A stretch of DNA of 64,000 nucleotides from Symbiodinium natans (GCA_905221605.1 CAJNDS010002183.1:95001-159000); one strand, 5' to 3'; positions 22,286 through 33,463 are shown, counted from the stretch's first letter. Program-made: numbers and translations. Notes: a model not told the origin generated them from the sequence alone.

Positions 22286-25200
22286 GCAATATACATGTCG
22301 AGTCACAGGCTAGCATATGGGGCGTATATGAGGCCTGCGTTATGGTTCATAGGTTTCAGGGTGTGGGGCCACTCTCCAAGGACGGAGTTTTTTGGGCTGG
22401 TCCCTAACCTTCTTTAACGGGTTCTGATGTCTGGGCCCTTGGGCTGCATAGGGTATATAAGGGGACCCCTTTTAAGGACGCAGACTAAGGGACCAGGAAA
22501 CTACCGTAAGAACCCTAAACCCCAAACCCTGAGCCCTAAACCCTAAACCCTACACCCTAAACCCTAAGGGCCTTCTCTGCCGGTCAGGACGCCCTGGTCC
22601 CTCCCGAGCACGGTCGCAAGGTTTATGGCGCCATCACATCTAGGCGCATGCTTGCGGGGGCCTGAGCCACCTAAAGCCTCAACCCTAAACCCTAAACCCT
22701 AAACCCTAAACCCTAAACCCTAAACCCTAAACCCCAAACCCCAAACCCTAAACCCCAACTGAGCCACCTGTAGTCCCATTATTTCCGGTTTAGGGCCTGT
22801 GGAGCACTTCTACCAGCTGCCCATATTTGGAGAATGCTTGGTGACTGATGCGACTGTTATAGGGTTCTTCAGGGAGGGGGAGGGGGGTCATGGCGGGTAG
22901 GTACTTAGGGAACCTTAGGGAAGCTTAGGGAGCCTTGGGGAGTAGTAGGGGAGTATTCGGGAGCCTTGGGTTACATACCCCCGTTGAAGCCCCGCCCCTT
23001 AAGAACCCTATAAGACTGCGATCTCTTGAGGTGACCCCCAACAACATGAGCCACAACACCTCGCTTCTGAAAGATGTGCGGCGCTCGTTGCTTCTTCCCA
23101 GGGACTCCAGAAAAATGAATGGAGTAGCACTGATAACTCACAGCTGGGGGCCCAAAAACCCGAAGCCCTAAGCCCTAAACCCCATTCGGGTCTTCATTTT
23201 TATTGCAGGGAAATACTCCATGAAGAAGGGGCGTTGGAGAGCTTCGTTCCCGAAACCCGAAACCCCGAAACCCGAAACCCTAAACCCTAAACCCTAAACC
23301 CTAAACCCCAAACCCTAAACCCTAAACCCTAAACCACCCTTTTGCGTGCCCTGAGGTTGCAACCTTCATCCTTCCCATGACCCACTTCTTCTCCCTGCCA
23401 GACTACACCTTCGAAGAACTTGAGGTTGGCCGAACTGCTCCACCTCATAGGGTCTAGGGTTTAGGGTTTAGGGTTTGGGGTTTAGGGTTTAGGGTTTGGG
23501 GTTTAGGGTTTAGGGCTTAGGGTTTAGGGCTTAGGGTTTAGGGACCCTACAGGCCCTCGACCCCAGGAACCTGACCCCGACAAGGATTCCCCCTGCGAGG
23601 TGCCGGACTGGGTTTTCCCAAGCACTCCAAAGGAGGAGGGCCCGCGCTTTGCATTTAGGGTTTAGGGTTTAGGGTTTAGGGTTTCGGGTTTAGGGTTTCG
23701 GGTTTAGGGTTTAGGGTTTAGATGTTCTGCCTTGATGATCTCCACAAGCTCGGGGGCTTGGGGTTGAAGGGTCGCGGGATGTTAAGGGTTTAGGGTTTAG
23801 GATGGGGGTTTTGGGGTTTAGGGTTTAGGGTTGAAGGTTCAGGGTTGCGGTTTAAGGGTTTAGGGTCGAAATGCCCTGCACCCCACACGCTCCGCTGCTG
23901 CCGCGAAGGAACAGGCACAGGACAACCACGAGGAACTAGTCCAGATGCTCAGGCACCCGTGGGCTACTTCTACCCAGGGGTCAGGGTTTAGGGTTCAGGG
24001 TTTAGTAGGGTTATCCACATTGGGGTCGATTTAAATGATACTAGGCAGGCCCCTTTTAGATATGTCTATTTTGTGTGTGGGTTGAAGAGGATCCAATTCA
24101 AGGATTTTTTCAGCGGGATTCTGGGTCGAACCTAGAAAATAACGGGGTTGAGGGTTTAGGGTTTAGGGTGTAGGGTGTAGGGTTTAGGGTAGGGTGCGGG
24201 CTTCGGGATTCACAGTGGCCCTAAACTATGGGGAGCATACCCGAATAGAGCGAAAGACGTCAGCCGAGAATACCCTTCCAGACCCTGAAGCCCCACAAGG
24301 CCCTCAGAGGCCTGAAACCCTTCATCGACGCTTCATACCCTTCTTATCCTCGATGCCCTTCGACCCCTCAACGCAAATCGTTTGTCCTATTCTCCCTAAA
24401 CCCTAAACCCTATAAACCCTAAACCCTAAACCTAAACCCTAAACCCTAAACCCTAAACCCTAAACCCTAAGCCCCAAATCCTAAGCCTAAACCCTAAGCC
24501 CTAAGCCCTAAACCCTAAACCACGACTGGTGGAAGGCAAGCGAACCAGACACCCGGCCCGGTGCTGAGTCGCTCGAGCTCCCCCAGACCCCCAAACCCTG
24601 ACAGGGTTTAGGGTTTAGGGGTTAGGGTTTGGGGTTTAGGGTTTAGGGTTTAGGGTTTAGGGTTTAGGGTTTGGGGAACCCCAAGCCCGCCTAAACTCCA
24701 AAGCCACCATCCAGTTGCCCAGGGTGGCTGGCCTCTGCCAGCTGGCTCTGCGGGCGTGCCGCGTGCAACCAACCGGGCCGTGCCCTGCTGATACTTGAAG
24801 GTTCAGGGCACTTATTCAGGGTTTAGGGTTTAGGGTTTAGGGTTGAGGGTTTGGGGTTTAGTGTTTAGGGTTTGGGTTTTGGGGTTTAGGGTTGATGCTT
24901 GGAGGTTCGGGGTACTTATTAACCAGTTATAACTGTACTTATAGCCCACTTATAAGCCCCTTACGTGCCCTAATATGGATATAGTTGGGTTATAAGTACA
25001 GTGATTATTGGGTTAAGAAGTACCCTGAACCTCCAAGGACCCGCTTGTGGCTGGCTGATGCCCGTGAGAGGGGGTTGTGGGGTTTTGGTGCCACTTTACA
25101 GGGTTTATGGGTTTATGGGTTTGTGGGTTTATGGGTTTAGGAAGTTTATGGGTCTATGGGTTTAGGGTTTTATGGGTTTATGGGGTTAGGCTTTAGGGTT

Positions 25201-25299
25201 TAGGGGGCTTATGCTTTTCGGGCTTGGGCCTGGGCCTTGCAGCCAGAAGTGCGTGCGAGTGTGATCCTGGCAAGGAGGTATGGACGAAAGTGTAGTTGA
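19353..25299 (+). CDS. ABHD17/Bem46-like alpha/beta serine hydrolase in many mini-exons
   Basis: Successive + strand exons carry the hydrolase landmarks in the right order. 19353-19500 has the nucleophile elbow GRSLGTGPT after IKLF. About 20033-20096 reads GVILISPFTSIKDLF. 20554-20613 reads DMVEDRFCNIDLAP. 21918-21945 reads PTLIIHG. 22588-22656 reads DALVPPEHGRKVYG with the acid Asp. 22794-22855 reads PVEHFYQLPIFGECL. 23013-23101 has the likely catalytic His in NNMSHNTSLLKDV. 23209-23251 reads EILHEEGALESFVP. Downstream tail exons are less certain: 23356-23450, 23553-23653, about 23886-23990, 24205-24395, 24523-24600, 24723-24795 and 25243-25299 (ends LARRYGRKCS, TGA). The N-terminal exons are not identified, and some tail exons may belong to another gene. 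The family includes membrane-associated depalmitoylases; substrate not inferable. Confidence 0.75.
19496..19604. mobile_element. Introner-like element, family J, 27-bp perfect inverted repeats
   Basis: The outer 27 bases are exact inverted copies (left starts CCCAGAGACTCCAAAACCCC at 19496, right ends at 19604). It directly follows the exon with the GRSLGTGP elbow. The 109-bp element has no coding frame. Confidence 0.9.
20361..20545. repeat. CCCTAAA array in hydrolase intron
   Basis: About 26 units, nearly perfect, ending 8 bp before the exon at 20554. A C22 run lies upstream at about 20279-20300. Confidence 0.95.
21685..21870. repeat. Variant 8-bp array CCCCTAAA in hydrolase intron
   Basis: More than 20 units of CCCCTAAA, one base longer than the telomeric unit, homogeneous over about 180 bp. 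It lies just before the PTLIIHG exon. Confidence 0.9.
22856..23014. mobile_element. Introner-like element, family F copy 1
   Basis: TATAGGGTTCTTCAGGG at 22858 and CCTTAAGAACCCTATA ending at 23011 are inverted. ACTG flanks both ends as a probable 4-bp target duplication. Exons of the hydrolase end and resume at the borders. The body CCTTGGGTTACATACCCCC is shared with 28170 and 34686. Confidence 0.85.
24898..25037. mobile_element. Introner-like element, family D copy 2
   Basis: CTTGGAGGTTCGGGGTACTT and the complementary GTACCCTGAACCTCCAAG form terminal repeats of about 20 bp, with internal TTATAAGCCCCTTACGTGCCC shared with 54661. A second copy of the left end alone lies at 24794-24817, separated by a TTTAGGG tract. 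Confidence 0.85.
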
Positions 25300-25961
25300 G
25301 CCCATCACACGCTCTCGCCTCAGCTTCTGCCACAAACCCCTAGAACCAAAATCCTGCAAGCCCTGTGGGCCTCATTACCCCTCCCCTCCCCCCCAAGAAA
25401 CACAAAGGCCTGTAAAGGTTCTGGGGTTTAGGGTTTAGGGTTTGGGGTTTAGGGTTTAGGGTTGAAGGCTTGTGAGCCCCCAACTCTTGGGCGTTGGCCT
25501 GGGGGTCTCGTTTACGGTGTGATTTTCCTCCTCGTTGAAGATCAGCCGCGCAAAGCCTAAACCCTAAACCCCAGACCCTAAACACCGAACTCTAGACCCT
25601 AAAGCCTAAACCCAAACCGCACACCCCAAACCCCCTAGAACCCAAAAACCTAAACCCCAAACCCTAAACCCCAAATCCTAAACCTTAGACCCTAAGTCCC
25701 AAACCTTAAACCCCAAACCCCAAACCCTAACCCCTAAACCCCAAACCCCAAACCCTAAACCCGAAATCCTAAGCCCTAACCCTACACCCTAAACTCCTAA
25801 ACCCCAGACCCCAAACCTTAAACCCCAGAACCCTAAACCCCAAACCCTAAACCCCAAACCCAAAGCCCCAAACCCTAAGCCTTAAACCCTAAACCCCAAA
25901 CCCTAAGCCGTAAACCCTAAACCCTAAACCCTCTCTACCATATATATTTAAACCTTAATTG
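25300..25961. other. Gene-free stretch with degenerate telomeric repeats
   Basis: Contains a TTTAGGG run near 25425-25463 and a highly degenerate CCCTAAA/CCCCAAA field from 25555 to 25930. Between them, 25464-25555 is open on both strands (+ reads GLVYGVIFLLVEDQP, minus reads LIFNEEENHTVNETP). One of these could be an exon, but I cannot decide the strand. Confidence 0.5.
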
Positions 25962-26302
25962 TATTTTCAAAATTTGGCCGCTTTATTTTCAGAATTTGGC
26001 CGCTTTATTTTCAGAATTTGGCCGCTTTATTTTCAGAATTTGGCCGCTTTATTTTCAGAATGAGCCAAAATCAGGCCAAAGGCTAATTGAATTTCAGAAT
26101 TTGGCCGCTTTATTTTCAGAATTTGGCCGCTTTATTTTCAGAATTTGGCCGCTTCAGAATTTGGCCGCTTTATTTTCAGAATTTGGCCGCTTTATTTTCA
26201 GAATTTGGCCGCTTTTTTTTCAGAATTTGGCCGTTTTATTTTCAGAATTTGGCCGCTTTATTTTCAGAATTTGGCCGCTTTATTTTCAGAATTTGGCCGT
26301 TT
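25962..26302. repeat. 22-bp tandem repeat (GAATTTGGCCGC...), about 13-14 units
   Basis: Units of 22 bp starting GAATTTGGCCGC and continuing TTTATTTTCA, with one interruption (26060-26092) and one shortened unit near 26150. Since 22 is not a multiple of 3, all three + frames are open and read the same periodic peptide (FGRFIFRIWPLYFQN). Those frames are an artefact of the repeat. Confidence 0.95.
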
Positions 26303-26462
26303 TTGGCTTTCTCAATGTAGTGGGATTCTCTGGGTGGGTGGGTGTTATATCCGAGCCGTAAATAAAGCTTAACCATAAAGCTGCTCGACCCGGAGTGCTG
26401 AACCCTAAACCCTAAACCCTAAACCCTAAACCCTAAACCCTAAACCCTAAACCCTAAACCCC

Positions 26463-27999
26463 CTCCTCACGGCCACGGCTCAGAAGGTCTCAAGCCAGAA
26501 CCTTCAGAGCCGCCTGCCCAAGGCCGAGGCCTCGCACTTCAGTTTTTGGGGTTTAGGGTTTAGGGTTTAGGGTTTAGGGTTTAGGGTTTAGCCCCCAACC
26601 TCAGGCAACACTGGAGGGTCCTTGAGGGAGGGGGGTTCATGGGGGAGGTTTAGGGTTTAGGGTTTAGGGTTTAGGGTTTTCTGTGGGGTTTAGGGCTGGT
26701 GTAGAGCCTGGGCTCAAAGGCGCTTTTTGGACTTTTAATTTCCCGGCCGGGGTGGGGGGGGGGGGGGGGAGGGGTTTAGGGTTCATAGGGTTGATAGGGT
26801 TTATCGGGTTTATGGGGTTCATGGAGGTTTACAGGGGTTTGTAGGGGTTTATAAGGGGTTTAGAAGGGTTTTTTTGGGCTTATCGGGGCTACTCCCCCCT
26901 CGCAGCAGGCGATCCTGGTGCAGTGGTGGTTGAGATGATGCCTTCCCCTGCCAGGACTTGTGCCTTGAGGGTTTCGGGTTGAGGGTAGAGATGCCAGTTG
27001 CTTGCTTGGGCCGCCTTTTTTCTTTTTAGTTTTTTTTTTTTTTTTGGGGGGGGGGGGGGGGAGGGTATAATAATAATGATTATTACCATTTATTACTCCT
27101 GTTTATGATTTTTTGTTAGGGGGGGGGGGGGAGGGGGGGGCTGAGCGGCTGTGATTCTGTTGCATTCTGCTGGCGATCGCCCCGGGGTCCGCAGTGCCAG
27201 GACTTCGCGAGCAGCTGGACTGCACAACTGGGGACTGACGCCAATTTGGGTTTAGGCTTGGCAGGGTAGTTTGTTTTAGGGTTTAGGGTTTAGGGTTTAC
27301 AGGTTTTGCTGTTCCCCCTTATACTAACAGTCCTTAATAATCCCTGTTAAGGACTGTTAGTATACGGGGAACATCCTAATTTTAGGGTTGCAGGGTTTAC
27401 AGGGTTTACAGGATTTACAGGGTTTGCAGGGCTTACAGGGTTTACAGGGTTCACAGGGTTCACAGGGTTTGCAGGGTTTACATGGTCTACTGGGTTTACA
27501 TGGGGTTTACGGGCTTTAACCGGATCAAAGGCTCTAAAGGGCTAACAGGGTTTAGGGTTATCGGTTGCGGGCCGCAGGTTGGGTTTCTAGGGTTTCTAGG
27601 GTTGGGGCCGGCGTTCCGAAAGTTAAATTTAGCGCCGGGTCCCTTTTTGGGTATTCGACGATTCTCCGGGGTCTCAAGTGTCGTCGTTTAGAGTACCAAA
27701 AAGGTCCCATTTTTGAACTTTCACCTCCCCCCGCCCCCCCCGCCCAGCAGTCCTCAACCCGAAGCCCTCCACCCCACACCCTGAACCCTTTTCCTTATCT
27801 TGGTAGCCCAGTGGTACCCTTTACCCCTTCTTTTACTTCCGGGTTCCCTTATAGAGTAACCAACCTAAGAAAAGGATACCCAGATTATGAAAAGAAAATG
27901 GCTGCCCGGGCTACCAAGTTATCCGAGGTTCCCGCCCAGATGCAGGCTGATCTGAGCGTGGCGGCAGTCGAGGCTACCATGGCAGTTTCCTGCTTTTGA
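26463..27999 (+). CDS. Unidentified small multi-exon gene ending at 27999
   Basis: Exon candidates on + are 26463-26542 ([20 protein letters not shown]), 26905-26968 ([18 protein letters not shown]), about 27195-27243 after a GTCCGCAG acceptor ([16 protein letters not shown]) and 27919-27999 ([20 protein letters not shown], then MAVSCF and TGA at 27997). The last exon starts directly at the end of an inverted-repeat element. The family is not recognised. T15/G17 homopolymer runs near 27027-27061 lie in an intron. Confidence 0.45.
27308..27377. mobile_element. Family B element copy 2, almost entirely inverted repeat
   Basis: TGTTCCCCCTTATACTAACA through AGTCCTTAA is mirrored by TTAAGGACTGTTAGTATACGG and GGAACA: about 29 bp per arm with one or two mismatches and only about 10 bp between. 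The RNA would fold into one long hairpin. Confidence 0.85.
27614..27724. mobile_element. Inverted-repeat element, family K copy
   Basis: Left GAAAGTTAAATTTAGC...GGGTCCCTTTTTGG and right ACCAAAAAGGTCCC...TTGAACTTTC are inverted over about 40 bp with mismatches. GGTCCCTTTTTGG is shared with the element at 50526. Confidence 0.75.
27801..27916. mobile_element. Introner-like element, family A copy 1
   Basis: TGGTAGCCCAGTGGTACCC at 27801 and GGGCTACCA ending at 27916 are inverted ends. The body includes TTCCCTTATAGAGTAACC, shared with the copies at 33274, 50989, 51448 and 52847. Coding sequence starts two bases after its right end. Confidence 0.85.
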
Positions 28000-28169
28000 G
28001 TCGGGGTGGTAGTGTAGCAGCTGAGGGCGAGCTTGTACGGTTGAAGGTTCTTGAGTTATGCAGGGTTGAGGGTTCAGGGTGCATAAGGTTTAAGGTTTCG
28101 GGTCTGGGTGCAGGGTTTAGGGTGAAGGGTATGGAGTTTGGGGTTGCGGGTTTAGGGATTTGTAGGGTT

Positions 28170-28333
28170 TATAGGGTTCTTTCAGGGAGGGGGGTTCAAG
28201 GGGGGTATGTAACCCAAGGCTCCCTAGTACTCCCTACTACTCCCGAAGGCTCCCTAAGTAGGTACCTACCCCCCTTGTAACCCTAAACCCTAAACCCTAA
28301 ACCCTAAACCCTAATCCCTTAAGAACCCTGTAA
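28170..28333. mobile_element. Family F element copy 2, with CCCTAAA array inside
   Basis: TATAGGGTTCTTTCAGGGAG on the left and CCCTTAAGAACCCTGTA on the right are the family F ends. CCTTGGGTTACATAC appears in inverted orientation relative to copy 1. A telomeric run of about 38 bp (28279-28316) lies between the body and the right inverted end. Confidence 0.8.
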
Positions 28334-28347
28334 GTTTCGGGTTTTAG

Positions 28348-31300
28348 GGCGATGCTTGGCAGGAGGGCGTGCCTGATGAGCTGGCCACGCTTCAGCCAAA
28401 TCAGGCCTGGCTTTCACTCACATCGTGGGCCCCCAAACCCCCGTAGTGATGCACCCTAAACCCTAAACCCTGAACCCTAAACCCTAAACCCTAAACCCTA
28501 AACCCTAAACCCTAAACCCTAAACCCTAAACCCTAAACCTAAACCCTAAACGAGTGTGATTAAGGGTTCTGGGGACCTCTGGGTCAACATGTAAGCCTTA
28601 AGTAGTAAGCCCCAAACCCTCAACCCTAAACCCTTCAGATCCCCTATATCCAGCCCTAAGCCCTCAAAAGTCTTCAGGGTTTAGGGTTTAGGGTTTAGAT
28701 CCCCTATATCAAGCCCTAAACCCCTCAAAAGTCTTCAGCTGCTGACAGGACTGGGATCCTCATTCACCCCCCGGGCTTGCGAAAGGCGGGCAGGGTTCAG
28801 GTTGAAGGGTTGACGGGTTTAGGGTTTAGGGTTTAGGGTTTAGGGTTTAGGGTTTAGGGTTTAGGGTTTAGGGTTTAGGGGTTCGAACCCCAACCCCGAA
28901 GCCCTAAACCCAGAGAGACCCGAAACCTAAACCCTAACCCAAATGGAACTGTATGTGAGTGACATCATGCTGAAATTTTAAAGTTGTTTGTCTAAACAAG
29001 CTGGCACCACTCAAAGCGCCGTCCCATCAACCAAAAGCTCCAAAGCTTCGAGCTTGTGGGGGTAGTTTAGAGGCTTCAGGAGGCCCCAAAAAGGCCCCAA
29101 GGGCCACAAAGGCCCCACTAGGCCGACAAATGGCCCCGCAGGACCCCAACAGACCTTGGGGAGTGTTTAGGGTTTAGGGTTTAGGGTTTAGGGTTTAGGA
29201 TTCAGGGCTTAGGGCTTAGGGTTTAGGGTGTTTAGGGTTCAGAAGGCCCTGGAGAGCCCCGGAAAGGCCGCAAAAGGCACCGGGTTCTTTAGGGGTTATT
29301 TAGGGGCTACTTAGGTAGAAAGGGATAAGAAAAGGGGGAAGAAGATTCAGGGTCCCTTGTAGGGGTCCCTCCTTATACGCCTTAAAACCGTTTGTTTGCT
29401 GGCCAACCTTCCTCCTCTACGAGGACCCCCGGGTTCTTAGTAGGGAATGCAGGAATTAGGGGCCCCATATGTACCCTTGAAGGGAGTAGGTAGGGGCACC
29501 AATTCCCTCGTTCCCTACTAGGACCCCAGAGGAAGAGCAGAAGGTCAGCTGGTGACAGGAGATGCTGAATCCCAAGCCCTCTCGAATTGTCCATCAACCC
29601 CCAAGTCCCCTAACCCCTAAACCTCACACATAAGCACCCCGACACCCCATCAACCCTAAAACCCTAGAACCCTAAGACCCAGAACCCGGACCCCCCCCCC
29701 CCAAAAAAAAAAAAAAAAAAAAAACAAAAAAACCTAAGACACTAAAGCCCCAAACCCCCGGATGATAAAACGCCGAGAGTTCTGAGGTGCGAAATCGAGC
29801 CCTGCAAACCTGGAAGTGGGGGGCGCAGGGTTTGAGGCGTTTGAGGGGTTTGAGGGGTTTAGGGGTTTGAGGGGTTTAGGGGTTTGAGGGGTTTGAGGGG
29901 TTTGAGGGGTTTGAGGGGTTTGAAAGGTTTGAGGGGTTTGAGGGGTTTGAGGGGTTTGAGGGGTTTGAGGGGTTTGAGGGGTTTGAGGGGTTTGAGGGGT
30001 GTGGGGTGTGGCGGGTTTGCGGGGTTTGGGGTTTGAGGGCTTGAGGACTTGGGGTTGAGGGTGCAGGTTCCGTGTTTGAGGTTTTGGGTTGGGGGGTTTG
30101 GAGGGTTCAGGGTTTAGGGTTTAGGGTTTTGTCAGGGACTAGCGTTTCTTCTCTTGATTGTAGGGTTAGGGCTTAGTTTTCGGGCTTGGGGGTTGAGGCT
30201 TCAGTTTTTTTGTGTTTCTCTTCTCGGGGTGGGCTTAGGGTCTTCTTGTTAGTTTCTCAGGGGTGTTGCGGTTGGGCGATTGAGGTTCCTCAGAGTCTTA
30301 GGGCTTTTGGAGTGCAGGATTTGTTTGGGGGTGGGTTTCCGCTCTCTTAAAGGGGTTCAGGGGTTTGAAGGCGTAGGTTTTGTTTTGGGTTTCGGGCTTA
30401 GTTATTCTTCGGGTTTGTTTCTTTGAGGGTCTTTAAGAATCAGGTGTTGAGGGATGGAGGTTGGGATGTTCCCCCTTTTCCTAACAGTTCTTGATTGAGA
30501 TCGTAACGGGGGGTTCTCCGAGTATAATAGGGATTGTAGCGGCCCCAAAATAGTATAATCCTTATCAAGAACTGTTAGGAAAAGGGGGGGGGTCCCAAGA
30601 ACTGCCCATTTTAGAGACCCTAAACCCTCAACCCTAAACCCTAACCTTTCAACCCCGAGGGTTTATAGTTTAGGTCTGTGTGTCGGTGGTTTTACGTGTC
30701 AGGTCCGGTGTCGGGCCTTCGAGCTCAGGGTTGAGGGTTTAGCGTTTAGGGTTTGGGGTTTAGGGTTTAGGGTTTAGGGTTCAGGGTTCAGGGTTTAGAG
30801 TTTAGGGTTTAGGGTTTAGGGTTTAGGGTTTGGGGTTTGGGGTTTGGGGTTTAGGGTTCAGGGTGGTTGCTTGGAGTTCAAGCTGCTGAGGTTTCTCGTG
30901 AGTACAAGTTCGGCCGCGCGAAGACCGAGTTGTAGCGAGTGCCCATAGCTTCCCGCAAGCCTGCTTAAGGTAAGCCTAAACCCTAAACCTAGACCCCTAA
31001 ACCCTAAACCCCTAAACCCCTAAACCGCCTAAACCCCCTAAACCCCCCAAACCCCCCAAACCCCCCAAACCCCCCAAACCCCCCAAACCCCCCAAACCCC
31101 CCAAACCCCTCAACCCCCCAAACCCCCCAAACCCCTCAACCCTCCAAACCCCAACCCTAGGCTTCCTTCCGGCCCGCAAGCGCCCCCCAAAAACGCATCA
31201 TGGCAGAGATCTAAAGACACATTCAACATAGTTCTTGGGCTATACCCTTAAAAGAATTTAGGGGCATGGCGAACTCCTCCCTTAGACTCCCGTTTCTCCC

Positions 31301-33463
31301 ATGACCCAAAACCCAAAACCCTAAACCCTAAACCCTTAACCCTAAACCCTAAGCTACGGGGGTATGTTGAAGTTCTTAAACAGAAGGCACTGCAGGGTCG
31401 ACCCGCCGGATCGGTTTCACGTGCAATCCGCATCTCCGTGCCTTCATGGGATCCCATAATTAATTTCCCCACCCGTTTTCATCCTAAATCCCAAACCCCA
31501 AACCCCAAACCCCAAACCCAAAACCCAAAACCCCAAACCCCAAACCCCAAACCCCAAACCCCAAACCCTAAACCCTAAACCCTAAACCCTAAACCCTAAA
31601 CCCTAAACCCTAAACTTCCTTTTGAGGGGTCCCTCCTTCTGAGCCCTTCAGGTGGGGGGTGGCATAGGATCCCATGGTTTCAAAGATCCGGCAAGAGGAT
31701 GGCATGCTGGCAGGAAACCCTAAACCCTAAACCCTAAACCCTAAACCCTAAACCCTAAACCCTAAACCCTAAACCCTAAACCCTAAACCCTAAACCCTAA
31801 ACCCTAAACCCTAAACCCTAAACCCTAAACCCTGAACCCTGAACCCTGAACCCTGAACCCTAAGCTGATGAGGGGCTGAGGGCTTAGGGCTGAGGACTGG
31901 GAGGCTGAGGGCGTAGGACTGAGGGCGTAGGTCTAGGGCTGAGGGCTTCGCTTCGGGCTTAGGGCTCAGGGTCGTCCCCATATACATGTGCTAGACACTG
32001 GGTTTAGGGTTTAGGGTTTAGGGTTTAGGGTTCAGGGTTTAGGGTTTAGGGTTTAGGGGACAAGGCCCCTACAAATATTTCCAGCACACACCCCAAAATG
32101 TCCAAAAACCATAAGCCCCTACAGCCTCACAGCCCCATTTCTTGAACGCGACTAGGGCTAGTTCTCAAAATTAGGGTCCCTTTGTGTGAGTCCCCTACAT
32201 AGGCGCACCCTTTTGATAAGAACCCTGAATGAAACCCTAATCAGACAACTACCCATATAAGACACCCTAAAGGACCCTAAACCCTAAACCCTAAACCCTA
32301 AACCCTAAACCCTAAACCCTAAACCCTAAACCCTAAATCCTAAACCCTAAAACCCTACTCAGAAAACTACCCTAATACGCAAGCTGAGAGCATGCCGTCC
32401 TTTCAGAATCTTGTGCCTCAAAGAGGTGACGTTTGTTCGCAGGCACCCGCGTCTGCTCTTGAGAAAAGCGTTTGCAGGGTTTAGGGTTTAGGGTTTAGGG
32501 TTATCTAAGGGCCCTTGGTTGTGCAGGGTATGGAAGGGGTATATGCGGAGCCCCCTTTCAAGGGCCCATATTCGGGGACCGTGTGGCTACCCTAAGAGTT
32601 TAGGGTTGGGGTTTCGGGTTCAGGGTTTAGGGTGTAGGGTTGCAAGTCCTGAAGAGTTTCAGGAGGCCCAAACCCAAAAGGCCACAAAACTTGTCACCTT
32701 TCCGAAGCCTTCTACCCTAAACCCTTAACCCCTAAATCCAAAACCCTAAAACCCTAAAACCCCTGACCCCTCCGCTATTTTTCGGCTCACAAGGCCCTCG
32801 CTACCTTAAACCCTTGAACGCTAAACCCTAAAAGAGCCCTAAGGCCCCAAACAAGTCCCTGACCCCTAGAAAACCCTAAACCCTAAACCCTAAACCCTAA
32901 ACCCTAAACCCTAAACCCTAAACCCCTAAACCCCTAAAACCCTAAAACCCTAAAACCCTAAAACCCCTAAACCCTAAACCCTAAACCCTAAACCCTAAAC
33001 CCTAAACCCTAAACCCTAAACCCTAAACCCTAAACCCTAAGCCCTAAGCCCTAAGCCCTAAACGTCCTAGTCCCTGTGACTGCTGTTTTCGGCTCAAAAC
33101 AGGCCCTAGCTACCGAAGGGGAGTGGTGCGGTGACAGCTCGGCTGCCTTTGGGCCCACGCTCCCCTTGCAGGGTGCCCCTCGGCCTGCGACACCCGAATG
33201 TAGGGGTTTAGGGTTTAGGGTTTAGGGTTTAGGGTTCAGGGTTTAGGGTTTAGGGTTTAGGTTTTAGGGTTTTAGCCCCAGTGGTACCCTTCTGCCATTG
33301 TTTTGGTTTCAAGGTTCCCTTATAAAGTAACCGACCTCCCAAAAAGGGTATCCTCACTACAATATGGTGACTGGGCTACGACATTTGTTTGCAGGGTGCA
33401 GCTTGTCTTCAGGGCCAAGGCTTTTCAATTGTGAATTGTGGCATGTTGTTCCCACTGGCTTAG
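28348..33463 (+). CDS. Unassigned + strand exon series
   Basis: Short stretches open in one frame and bounded by AG sites or elements. They are 28348-28440 (DAWQEGVPDELATLQPNQAW), 28737-28800 (LLTGLGSSFTPRACERRAG), about 29383-29406 and 29535-29600 around an element, about 30880-30933 (AAEVSREYKFGRAKTEL then TAG), 31362-31490 (YVEVLKQKALQGRPAGSVSR and onward), 31656-31718 (GIGSHGFKDPARGWHAG), 32407-32478 (NLVPQRGDVCSQAPASALEK), 32650-32712, 33108-33205 (TEGEWCGDSSAAFGPTLPL) and 33393-33463. The intervening DNA is telomeric repeat and elements. They may represent more than one gene, since a stop occurs at about 30933. No family recognised. Confidence 0.4.
29407..29534. mobile_element. Inverted-repeat element (TTCCCTACTA ends)
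   Basis: AGGACCCCCGGGTTCTTAGT continuing AGGGAA on the left pairs with TTCCCTACTAGGACCCC on the right. The body has GTACCCTTGAAGGGAGTAGG. Related motifs (CCTTTAAGGGAGTATACAGG) occur near 14530 and 49790, so remnants may be present there. Confidence 0.6.
29829..30010. repeat. Variant telomere-like array, unit GGGGTTTGA
   Basis: About 18 units of a 9-bp GGGGTTTGA repeat, more homogeneous than the surrounding TTTAGGG fields. It is followed to 30460 by G/T-rich sequence without a convincing exon. Confidence 0.9.
30461..30598. mobile_element. Family B element copy 3
   Basis: TTGGGATGTTCCCCCTTTTC/CTAACAGTTCTTGAT at the left is mirrored by ATCAAGAACTGTTAGGAAAAGG and GGTCCCAA at the right. The longer body (about 70 bp) contains GTATAATAGGGATTGTAGCG. 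Confidence 0.85.
31030..31155. repeat. Variant array CCCCCCAAA
   Basis: Homogeneous 9-bp CCCCCCAAA units (about 10-12) after a short run of CCCCTAAA. A gradual shift in unit sequence is visible from left to right. Confidence 0.85.
33274..33379. mobile_element. Introner-like element, family A copy 2, left end cut by telomeric repeat
   Basis: Begins AGCCCCAGTGGTACCCTTCT with the first bases of the terminal repeat replaced by TTTAGGG-derived sequence, and ends GGTGACTGGGCTAC. TTCCCTTATAAAGTAACC is the family core. Confidence 0.8.

Noticed and set aside
22119-22417. Tyr/Ile/Cys-rich + frames
   Set aside because: Translation of a TATATG/TGTATA microsatellite within a hydrolase intron.
25996-26372. 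Overlapping + frames rich in FGRFIFRIWPLYFQN
   Set aside because: Product of a 22-bp tandem repeat open in all three frames.
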